A stretch of DNA of 64,000 bases from Myxococcus flavus. Lineage in GTDB: Bacteria > Myxococcota > Myxococcia > Myxococcales > Myxococcaceae. The notes beneath the pieces are model-generated. The model saw nothing but the letters and a program-made list of their open reading frames with translations, had not been told where the DNA came from and made no database searches. The stretch spans positions 186,001 through 250,000 of the forward strand of contig NZ_CP143624.1 in NCBI RefSeq assembly GCF_050038885.1, written 5' to 3'. Both the position numbers and the translations under genes were made by a program. This document shows, in pieces, positions 9,501 to 17,100 of the stretch. Each line of letters opens with the position of its first letter. Position 1 is the first letter of the stretch.

Positions 9501-12500
9501 TGCTCGCGCTGGGACTGGAGACCCCGGCTGCGCGCCGTGTCCAAGGCCCGGGAGATGTCATCCAGGACGCGCTCCGGGCCATTGAACTCACGGGTGGAGT
9601 CCACCGGGATGCCATCGAGGCGTCCTGTCAGGTCCGAGCGCTCGTCGCCAATGAAGCCATCCACCACCGCCTGCTCGATGTCCGCCCGGGCCCGCTCGAT
9701 GCGCTGCTTCAGCGCCCGGCGCGCCGAGTCCTGCTCCAGCCGCATCTGCTCCTCGAACGTCTTGCGGCGCGCGGGATCCTCCACGAGCTGGAGCAGCCGC
9801 GGAACGAAGCGGAAGTTGCGGCGGGAGATCCACCCCGCGATGCACTCCTCCACCCCACCTCCCGAGAGGATTTCGCGAGGAAGCTCCTCGAAAAGAGCCT
9901 TCAGCCCATCCGACCAGCCCTCCCTGTCCTCCGGGAGGTGGACGCCCGGGAGCGTGATCAACCGCCGCTCCAGCAAGCTGTCGAGGCCTCCATCCGCGTC
10001 GAGCAACCGCTCTCGCAGTGCCACGTCCGGAGGCGTCCGCAGCCCCTCGCCAGGGGGAGCGCAGCTCAACATCTCCGCCACCGACAGCAGCGCCCTGCGC
10101 AGCACCGCGCTCACGGCGTTCGCCAGTGCGGAATCCTCCCGGGTCCGGTGCACCTCCAGACCGTGAAGGGCCGAAGGGAGCACTTTGGAGATCTTCTTCC
10201 TCAACTCCTCGAGCTGCTGGGTGATCCAGTCGGAGTCCTCTCCCAGCCGTTCATCCAGGCTGGCCAGCTCGTGCCAGTTCGCCACCAGGGTGCAGAGATC
10301 CTCGATGCGCGCGAAGATCCACGCCTTGGCGGAGCCCTCGATCGGATCCTTGTTGCCGCTCTTCTTGCGCCGGACCTCGTTGACCACGCCCTCGACATAG
10401 GACTGGTTGCGCCATAAGGCGAGGCCAGCGCTCACCTCCTCGAGCCGGTCGCGGTCGTCCTGCTCCGCGGCCTTGACGAGGTTCGCCAGCTCCCCGCCCT
10501 CCCGGAGTATGTGGTCCAGGACCTGCTTGGCCGGGATGTAGGACGTGCGCTTGCCGTTGATCTCCTCCCTCCAGCCGCGGGCGGCGGCAATGGCCGCCTG
10601 GATCCGGGCGGAGCGCTCCGCGCGGTTGCGGAGCATGGTCTGGCTGTTCGCGGGCAGCGCCACCCCGTAGAGGGCGAACGCACTCAGGGGCTCGACGATA
10701 TCGCGCAGCTCCGGGAAGTCCTCGGGGGTATCGAGCCAGTTCATCAGCCCGCTGCCGGGGGAGCGGATGACGGAGGGAAGGGCCGCGGCCACGGCCAGCG
10801 GCTGAAGGACGGCATCCTTCGGTGCCGCGTGCGAAGAGGTGATGTTCAGCAGGCCCGAGGTCAACGCCACCGAGTCCAGTTGGAGTCGCTCGGAGCCCGC
10901 GAGCGCGGCCAGCAACCAGGAAGGAATGGGGGACAACTCCGTCTGAGCCTCGATGGCCCGGGCGAGCCAGTACGCGGCGGCGATGTCTCCCTCGGAGACG
11001 AGCGAGAAGAAGAAGGCGTCGCGCGCTTCGGGGAGGGACTTGTTCAGGAGGGCCCGCGCCGCCTCCTGGCGACTCATCGCCTTCAGCACCCGCTTGGGAG
11101 GAGTCACCAGTTCCACCGGCCGCACCGGGACCTGGGTACGCGGAGGCTCCTCGACCACCGGGCTCGATGGCTCGATGACCCGAGGCGCCACGAGCCCGTC
11201 GGTCTCGGGAGGTGGCGGGGCGGGAGGACCGACAACGAGGTGGTTCCTGGGCGGCGGGGGAGCCGCGAGCGGCTCGGGCTCCGTGACCGGTGGAACCACC
11301 ACCGACTGTGCCGCGGGCACGGAGGGTGCCAGCTCCACTGGAAGTGCGGCCTCCCGCGACGAGGACAGGGGAGGCGTGAGGGCCTCTGGCAACGGTTCGG
11401 GCTCGGAGGCCTCGACGGGAGGCTCCTCCTGGATTGGGGAGGATTCCCCCTCAAGCCTCGGCGGGCCGGACGCCGGAGGCTCCTCCGCCACCGTAGAGGG
11501 CTGGCCGAACGTCGCGGCGAGCGCCGCATGGATCTGCTCGATCCTCTCCAGGGCCTCCTCGGACTGCTTTGCCCGCTCGCGCCGCTCCTCCTTGTTCTTC
11601 GGCGGCGGCAGCTTGCGGAGAGCGGCCTCCTTCTTCAGCAACTCCAGCAATTCCACGATCTGCCCGGCGGCGGCATCCGCACCCGCCTCCCGTACTGCGT
11701 CAGCCGTCCAAGCGTCGTGACCCGAGAGGTACGGAAGCTCGGAGAGGACCTCTTGCACCTCGGGCGCCGCCAGCTTCGCCAGGGCCTCGCCCAGTTGGCG
11801 CCGAGCCCGTTGGCTCTCCTTCCGTACGCGAGCCAACTCGCCGCACTCCGCGAGGAAGGACTCCAGGCGCTCCCACTCGGGGGCATCGGCTGGAAGCGCC
11901 TTCAGCTCGGCGAGGAACCGCGTGAAGAGATCGCCCCGGGCGGTGCCTTCGTGAATGGCAGCCTCCTGCTCGCTGGGGGCCTGGGTGGATATGACCGCTC
12001 CCTCTCCCTTCCCCACTGGCGGCTCGACCGTCCTGGACGCTTCGAGCGACGACTCCTCCGACGAGTCCTGAGGCTTCACCCCTGGCAGCCCGGCCTCGTG
12101 GAGCTCCGGCGTTGTCACCTGGGACGTGCTGGCTGCCTTCGGCCTGCCGCACAGCAGGAACAGCATCAGCTTCGCCTGCTCCACCGGCACGCCCGTGCTC
12201 GAGGCGAGCTCCTCGGAGAGCGACTGGAGCTGCTCGGGCTTCCAGTCTGCAGGCCACTGGCTGGCCGCTTCATGCGTGCTCGTGCACGGAGACCCGCCGC
12301 CCGTGGTGTCCTGCTCGCCGCTCTTGCCCTCCTGCGGGAGCTGGAGTGTGGCCATCCCCCGCTCCTGCGCCAGCTTCCGCGCCTGCTCGAGCAACTTCTC
12401 GTTGTGATTGAACCAGATCTCCGAGGCCAGCAGTCCGAAGTGCGGCATGTTCTGGACCGCTTCACGCAACGGCGCCGTGCTCCTCCGTACGATCGCGGGC

Positions 12501-12721
12501 CTGATGCCATGAGCATCCCGCGCGCCGCCCAGGGGCAGGCGCCAGCGCTTCATGAACTGCCAGACATGATCCCGAAAATGTGCGGCCTTCTTGTTTCCGG
12601 GCGCATAGCCATGCGTGATGGCGGACTCCAGAACGACGCTGGCGAGCGAAGAACTCTTCAGGAACTCCCTGAGCCCCGCCATTCCATCCAGCCCTTTCGT
12701 CCTCTTGTGCCCCTCACTCAA
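6527..12721 (-). CDS. Giant STAND/AAA ATPase protein
   Basis: A 2064-residue protein starting at TTG 12721, supported by GAGGAGG six bases upstream. An in-frame TAG lies further upstream (12752-12754), so the gene is not truncated by the nearby insertion sequence. Layout: helical N-terminus; a Pro/Glu-rich linker (about 420-560); a long, mainly helical region (about 600-1340); then an ATPase domain. The ATPase has Walker A VYGGRQLGKSAL near 1388, Walker B LLILLDEADHF near 1477, the segment VVLAGLHNVQRFQ, and a winged-helix-like tail ending in GEYRLRSPNVVRLL. The last 380 residues form an additional domain. The GREEM...GGRQLGKS pattern and trailing winged helix fit STAND-type signalling ATPases, often sensors in immunity. 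It pairs with the 419-residue gene and diverges from the helicase operon. The target is unknown. Confidence 0.78.
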   Translation of the reverse strand: MSEGHKRTKGLDGMAGLREFLKSSSLASVVLESAITHGYAPGNKKAAHFRDHVWQFMKRWRLPLGGARDAHGIRPAIVRRSTAPLREAVQNMPHFGLLASEIWFNHNEKLLEQARKLAQERGMATLQLPQEGKSGEQDTTGGGSPCTSTHEAASQWPADWKPEQLQSLSEELASSTGVPVEQAKLMLFLLCGRPKAASTSQVTTPELHEAGLPGVKPQDSSEESSLEASRTVEPPVGKGEGAVISTQAPSEQEAAIHEGTARGDLFTRFLAELKALPADAPEWERLESFLAECGELARVRKESQRARRQLGEALAKLAAPEVQEVLSELPYLSGHDAWTADAVREAGADAAAGQIVELLELLKKEAALRKLPPPKNKEERRERAKQSEEALERIEQIHAALAATFGQPSTVAEEPPASGPPRLEGESSPIQEEPPVEASEPEPLPEALTPPLSSSREAALPVELAPSVPAAQSVVVPPVTEPEPLAAPPPPRNHLVVGPPAPPPPETDGLVAPRVIEPSSPVVEEPPRTQVPVRPVELVTPPKRVLKAMSRQEAARALLNKSLPEARDAFFFSLVSEGDIAAAYWLARAIEAQTELSPIPSWLLAALAGSERLQLDSVALTSGLLNITSSHAAPKDAVLQPLAVAAALPSVIRSPGSGLMNWLDTPEDFPELRDIVEPLSAFALYGVALPANSQTMLRNRAERSARIQAAIAAARGWREEINGKRTSYIPAKQVLDHILREGGELANLVKAAEQDDRDRLEEVSAGLALWRNQSYVEGVVNEVRRKKSGNKDPIEGSAKAWIFARIEDLCTLVANWHELASLDERLGEDSDWITQQLEELRKKISKVLPSALHGLEVHRTREDSALANAVSAVLRRALLSVAEMLSCAPPGEGLRTPPDVALRERLLDADGGLDSLLERRLITLPGVHLPEDREGWSDGLKALFEELPREILSGGGVEECIAGWISRRNFRFVPRLLQLVEDPARRKTFEEQMRLEQDSARRALKQRIERARADIEQAVVDGFIGDERSDLTGRLDGIPVDSTREFNGPERVLDDISRALDTARSRGLQSQREQWAQLRPRLAETSWSPEQRELAAQRIEEVLDAREHRSADELLARLEDSLENNKEFDEALFAAPRKETRYLEEFIRVLPRMEQELMRVRGRDAPKRVQELLAATEERVEGHRDLRVLHEDWQALISARNHPDAVRKLLVKVLRQLGFQVEGESLEAVSLVRSDPHPLFQVKASSRRLSPVPHFGSRVELRLRVMCIWVQEGKEVLTSAIPHLRAEGEGTVVLYLDRLGLARRRQLSTLCRQNSAAALVIDEWLLLYLASLHEGDERLRGLFECALPFTASNPYTQRAGTVPPEMFFGREEMARELASFNGTCLVYGGRQLGKSALLEQVQRRFIEDDPSRHFAIRLDIKDVGDPATDQMPEQLWPRIREELKRVRFLAAQVSTDKPDDLVRRIGESLGGEKGRKLLILLDEADHFLDADVKRGFEQVKRLRDLMTQHPGLCKVVLAGLHNVQRFQGIANQPLAHFGRALLVGPLDAKDADALVRRPLEALGCRLPVEEKNGSVLRVLSYTNYHPGLIQLFCQELVTMLQRRTDPQQQPPYLLREADVEAVYRRQDTRQLIRERFEWTLALDTRYQAVVWSLIAHQAEGRDGYSRTFSTGDILSQVRGFWRKGFEEVESDQMRGLLDEMVGLGVLVRNGQGEYRLRSPNVVRLLGSINDIWNKLIELEKKEKPVALDEDNHHFRLGNDQPPRYSPLSYAQERTLSEPRSSVAMVLGCEATHLKYLPEALRRWLRPEKPSHGLLQDIPKNIQKPGQLNDWLKQTCLEHRTTERLLLLRELSASEARDGSLVDEAVAFCASHQQRKQWVRVIFVVRPLAGWEWTSVAVPKRPEREQVLLLPLRRWMRPALMVRLFEEADIRTADEEFRRRVLEVTTGGWPCLLSHFAQECRKPQNERKVADEMERELRPGGPRASTFWKALELEGLPRIVDILRNIHTYSGVTLSTALEAVLEGDVSALEGRVELLLKYLLRLGCLESRGEMLCVERRVAEALPE

Positions 12722-12754
12722 GACGTCCTCCTCAAGCCAACAACCTGACGCTAA

Positions 12755-12780
12755 CCTGCTTCAGGGAAGTCCGGTAAGGC
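12755..12780 (+). repeat. IS630 left inverted repeat
   Basis: The left end contains CTTCAGGGAAGTC followed by CGGTAAGG. It matches the reverse complement of the right end except at three positions. The preceding TA is the target duplication. Confidence 0.85.
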
Positions 12781-13357
12781 GCAGACCCGCGTGAAGGAAG
12801 AAGGCGGCGAGAACGTCGTGGCGGTGGCCCAGGCGCACGAATGAAGCGCGTGCCTGGGCGCGCAGCTCGGCGACAGAGTCGGGCGTGGCATTGCGCAGTT
12901 CGGCCTTCACCACGCCGTTGCAGCCCTCCTCGGGATTGAGGTCTGGCGCATAGCCTGGCAGCCGCTCAAGGCGGAAGTCCTCGGGGTGGCGGGCGACGAA
13001 GTCGAGCGTCTCGGCACTGTGGTGCTGGTTGAGGCCGTCCCACACGATGGTGAGAGGACGGCCCACCTGCCTGCGGAAGTAGCGCAGGGCAGCGATGATG
13101 TCCTGGCTGGTGAAACTTCCCTCCCGGTGGCGCGAATACAGGCGCGCCGGCCCGCGGCCGTACGGGGCAACGAGGGCGACGATGCTGGAGACTTCGCGCC
13201 GCTTGTCACGACGGCGCAAGGTAGGCGGGTGCCCGACGGGCGCCCAGGTAAACGCTACGCGGGCCCGAAACGAACTACCCGTCTCGTCCACGAAGGCAAT
13301 GGCCCGCCCGCTTCTTCGAGCCCCCTTTTGATACGGGGCCAGTCGCGCTTCAGCCAT
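12761..13357 (-). CDS. IS630 transposase, DDE catalytic part (ORF B)
   Basis: A 198-residue frame holding the RNase-H-like catalytic core. It shows IAFVDETGSS (first Asp), TIVWDGLNQHHS (second Asp) and GYAPDLNPEEG (catalytic Glu), the typical IS630 D-D-E set. It overlaps ORF A by about 100 bp in the -1 frame and is probably made as a fusion by ribosomal frameshifting at the run CAAAAGGGGG (13330 to 13321). The ATG listed as its start is internal to the overlap and may not be used alone. Confidence 0.88.
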   Translation of the reverse strand: MAEARLAPYQKGARRSGRAIAFVDETGSSFRARVAFTWAPVGHPPTLRRRDKRREVSSIVALVAPYGRGPARLYSRHREGSFTSQDIIAALRYFRRQVGRPLTIVWDGLNQHHSAETLDFVARHPEDFRLERLPGYAPDLNPEEGCNGVVKAELRNATPDSVAELRAQARASFVRLGHRHDVLAAFFLHAGLRLTGLP

Positions 13358-13806
13358 GCTTCCACCAACGCATCGTCACGCTCCTTGGCCCGCGTGCGGG
13401 GCTGCTGCGGACTCAAACCCAGCCGATGAAGGCGCTCGGCCAGGTAATTGGGATGGTAGCGCACTCCGAACGTGCGGTGGATGAGGTGCGCCACTCGCGT
13501 GAGCGTCCAGCGCTCAGTAGGGAAACCGCAGGTGCGCGCCCCTGCTCGTACCAGCCCCGCCACCTGCCGCCATTCCCCCGAGCTCAACTTCGACGGCCGG
13601 CCCGTGCGCGGCCTCGCCTTCAACCCGCGGGTACTGCCGCCTGCCTCATGCAGTCGCCGCGCCCAGCGGCTGACGGAGGCCTCGCTGACACCCACACGGC
13701 GCGCCACCTCCGCCTGCGACAGGTGCCCCCGTCGCAGGAGTCGTCCGGCCGCAAGCCGCCGCTCCTCAAGCTGCTGGGCCGTCCAGTGCTTTGGCTGCCA
13801 CGCCAT
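13255..13806 (-). CDS. IS630 transposase, helix-turn-helix part (ORF A)
   Basis: A 183-residue frame from ATG 13806, with GGAGGGG nine bases upstream. A GTG at 13815 or 13812 is possible. It has a winged helix-turn-helix DNA-binding region (LSQAEVARRVGVSEASVSRW, about residues 30-50) and a second HTH (WTLTRVAHLIHRTFGVRYHPN). This arrangement is usual for the N-terminal half of IS630 transposases. The frame ends in the overlap with ORF B, where a -1 shift at A-AAA-GGG-GGC would yield a full transposase of about 345 residues. The alternative is that the shift is a disabling mutation, but split frames are common in this family. Confidence 0.85.
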   Translation of the reverse strand: MAWQPKHWTAQQLEERRLAAGRLLRRGHLSQAEVARRVGVSEASVSRWARRLHEAGGSTRGLKARPRTGRPSKLSSGEWRQVAGLVRAGARTCGFPTERWTLTRVAHLIHRTFGVRYHPNYLAERLHRLGLSPQQPRTRAKERDDALVEAWLKRDWPRIKRGLEEAGGPLPSWTRRVVRFGPA

Positions 13807-13840
13807 GGACACCACCCCTCCATGACGTAACCCCTCAGAC

Positions 13841-13866
13841 CCTTACCCGACTTCCCTGAAGGGGGT
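13841..13866 (-). repeat. IS630 right inverted repeat
   Basis: Reading leftward, the right end contains CTTCAGGGAAGTC then GGGTAAGG, pairing with the left end. The TA at 13867-13868 is the second copy of the target duplication. Confidence 0.85.
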
Positions 13867-13868
13867 TA

Positions 13869-14155
13869 GAGGAACGCTCTGGCTCCCTCAATGGGAACAT
13901 CGGGGCGGGCCGCGCTCTCGCGGCTCGTGGAAGCCCACCGTGTGTCCACCTCCCGACGCCCTGAACCCACGTGGATGCTCACATGTACCCACAGCCCCGC
14001 ATCCGGTACTTCCCGGGGCCTCGCGCAAGGGCGCCAGGACGCCCGAACAGGGCTGGATTGACCATGCACTCTGGAGCCCCACCACGTAGCCTGCGCGCGC
14101 CACGAGAGAGGCGGGGTGGCCCGGAGAAAGGCCCCGCCACGAGCCAGAGGGAACC
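13869..14155. promoter_or_regulatory. Remaining divergent control region upstream of the helicase operon
   Basis: These 287 bp hold no convincing gene. Before the IS insertion they plus about 32 bp left of the IS would have been one 320-bp divergent promoter region. A perfect 7-bp stem (GGCGGGG 14110-14116, CCCCGCC 14132-14138) lies just before the helicase ribosome-binding site AGAGGGA. It could form a 5'-leader hairpin. A TTGACC at 14058-14063 lacks a good -10 partner, so no promoter is called. Confidence 0.35.
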
Positions 14156-17100
14156 ATGACGGACCAGCAACTCCTTCATCTGCTCTACGAGTTGGAGAAG
14201 CCCATTCTCCAGAAGAACGCCTGGCCCGATCTGCGGATCCGCGTGGCCGATGTGCTCGCCGCCGCCACCGCCGCGCCCCTCTCCGCCAGCCGCGCGCAGG
14301 TGCTGGATGGCCTGTGCTCCCTGCGGCTGGACGGCCACCTCATGTTCCTGCCGGATTGGGAGCAATGGGAGAAGGACGAGCTGGAGGACGAGCAACTCCA
14401 GGACTCACGAGCCCAGTGGGAGCCCGTGCCGAGCCATGGAGGCCTGCCGGACTGGAAGCGTCGCAAGGTCTTCATGCCGGAGAAGGACGAGCTGGGGCAG
14501 TGGTTCGTCCGCAGCCGTGTGGCCGAGACGGCCCGCCTGCTCTATGCCAACCGGGAGCGCTTCGGGCTGGAGGCATCGACGGCGCACCTCGGGTACGAGT
14601 TGCAGCCTCGTCTGCGTCCGGATCGCACGGCATACGCCATGGCGGATGCCATCCAGGAGCTCCAGACGTTCGTGGAGGGGCTCACCCTCCCCCGACGGGA
14701 GAGCGCGGACACGCTCAAGCTCGCCATCCAGCGCACGGGAGTGGGACTCGGACATTCCCAGATCGCCGCCTTCCAGGTCCGAGCATGGAAGTCGGTGCTC
14801 CGCAGTCTCTTCGAGGAGCCGCGCCAGGTCGACACGACCATGATCACCGCGGGCGTGAGCTCGGGCAAGACGTACAGCTTCCTGCTACCGCTGCTGACGC
14901 TCTTGGTCTACCGGGCACTTCGGGGCGAGGGGAGGCACAACCGCGCGCTGATCATCTATCCGCGGACCAGCCTCGTGGAGGACCAGTACCACGGGCTCCA
15001 CAAGGTCATCGAGAGCATCAACGCGCAACTCACCGCGCACGGCACGTCGCTGACGGATCGCCCCGCACTCGACGCCGGACAGTTGCTGGGGGAGAGCCTG
15101 GGGGTGGGGGGCAGCTCGCTGGGAGACAGCCTCCATCAGGTGCGGCAACTGGGGATCGAGGTCATCCTCACCACGACCGAGTCGCTCAAGAACCGCATGA
15201 TGGATCCGCGCGCGGTTCGCACCTACCTCAAGCACGTGGAGGTCGTCGTCTTCGATGAGATCCACCTGATGGAGGGGCTCGCGGGCAGCCACGGCATCTC
15301 CTTCGTCCGCCGCATGCGGCAGCTCATGCGGAGTCTCCGGAAGAACCCTGGCTTCGAGCCCGCGTGGATCGGCGCCAGCGCCACCGTCGCCGAGCCCGTC
15401 GCGCATGCGGCCCGGGTGCTCAGCATCTCCGACCCGAAGCGCATCCAGCACGTGGCGCCCGCCCCGGACGAGCTGATCCGCTTCGGGACCTTCCATCACC
15501 TCTTCCTGCACACCCGCGTCGGAAAGGCGTCCCTCTCGGCGGTCACCAACGGCGTGTCCTGCCTAGTCCACACGCGCAATGACAGCACGGCGCACGCCCA
15601 TTACGAGAACCCCTCCGCGCCCGTCCTGAAGCCCCGGAAGACCGACGACATCCGCAAGACCATCGTCTTCGTGGACTCCTTGAGCACCATTGGCCGCCTC
15701 GACTTCACCACCGCGGACAACGAGCGCACCTACGACCCCCAGGACACCTCGCCCCCGTACTACAGCTGGTTCTACCGGCCGGCGGCACGTCTCAACGCGA
15801 CCGCGGGCGAGGAGAAGTCCATCAAGGGACTGCAGGCGATCCGTCGGTGGTGTCAGAACTGCTACCACGGGATCCCCGATCGCATCGACCCGAGCGCCTT
15901 CCAGGCCCCTGAGCTCACCTACCTGCGCACCCACCTGCGCATGGATGAGAACGCCAAGGCCCGGGCCACGCCCCCTGGACTCCGGGAGAAGCTCGCGCAA
16001 CTGCCACAGGAGGGGGTGCGCAACCTCGACGGGTGCCCCTTCCACGAGGCCCGCCTCTGCTGGTGGTTCTCCCAGGACAGTGGCCAGACGCGGCAGTTCG
16101 GAAACACGGAGGTGCGCATCGACCAGAATCGGGCCATCCCCTACACGAGCAAGACCGATGCCCCCACGCTGCACGACAACGTCAACGACTACTTCCTGAC
16201 GGAGGCCCGCCAGCTGTGGAGGAGGGCCCCGGGTATACCGCCCAAGAAGAAAGAGGCCGTCTCCACGATGCTGGCCTCGCCTCGTATCGAGGTGGGAGTG
16301 GACTTCAGGAACGTGCGTGACGGCGCCACGCACAAGGCGATGCGGAGCGCGTCGGCGTTCCAGCAGAAGATCGGCCGTGTCGGCCGTGAGGATGGCAGCG
16401 ACAGCGTCATCGTGACGTTTCTCGCGCACCGTCCGACCGATGCGCACTTCGCCCACCAGCCCGCCCGGCTGCTCGACGCGGCACACCTGGACCCCATCCC
16501 CCTCAAGGCCGACAATCCGGATGTGCTGAGCAGCCACCTGTTCGCCGCGGCGCTCGAGTTCATCGCCTCGCGCCCACCGGGAACCATCCCCAACGGAGGC
16601 CACGAGCTCAACATCATCGGCACGGGCTCGCCCAATGTTCCTTCCTGGGAGAACAAGGTCGATGGCTGCATCCAGTTCCTCACGGCCCATCGGGACGAGG
16701 TCCTGGACTACATGCTGGCGGCCACCGGGCAGGGGCCCAGCAAGGAATCCGTCGCGGAGATGGCGCTCGACCGCCTCCTCACCATCCTTGGGCTGTTCGT
16801 CACCGACCTGGGAGGCGCCTACGCCGCCGGCCGGACCCTCGCCCACTGGTTCAAGGAGAACCAGGGCCCCGCGCCCGACGTCCGATTCGTCCAGCTTCTC
16901 AGCGATCTGGAATCCGTTGTCACGGAGCTCCGGGGGCTGCCCGGAACGCTCCCCACCCCGGTGTTGAGCGCGGCGGATACGCTCCTGAAGGCCTTGGACA
17001 CGGACTCGCCCACGTCCGCGAGCCTCGCCCAGGCCGTACCGGGGTTCCAGACGGCCGTGGGGGCCAATGTGGGCGGGATGGCCAGCAACCCCACGACCAT

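Larger units (their letters stand above)
12755..13866 (-). mobile_element. IS630-family insertion sequence
   Basis: An element of about 1.11 kb bounded by imperfect inverted repeats of about 26 bp (three mismatches) and by TA dinucleotides at 12753-12754 and 13867-13868, the target duplication expected for IS630/mariner elements. It holds two overlapping transposase frames. It lies in the control region between the divergent STAND-ATPase and helicase genes, 31 bp from the ATPase start. The transposase reads in the same direction as that ATPase. Both ends and all three catalytic acidic residues are intact, so the copy may still be mobile. Confidence 0.93.
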
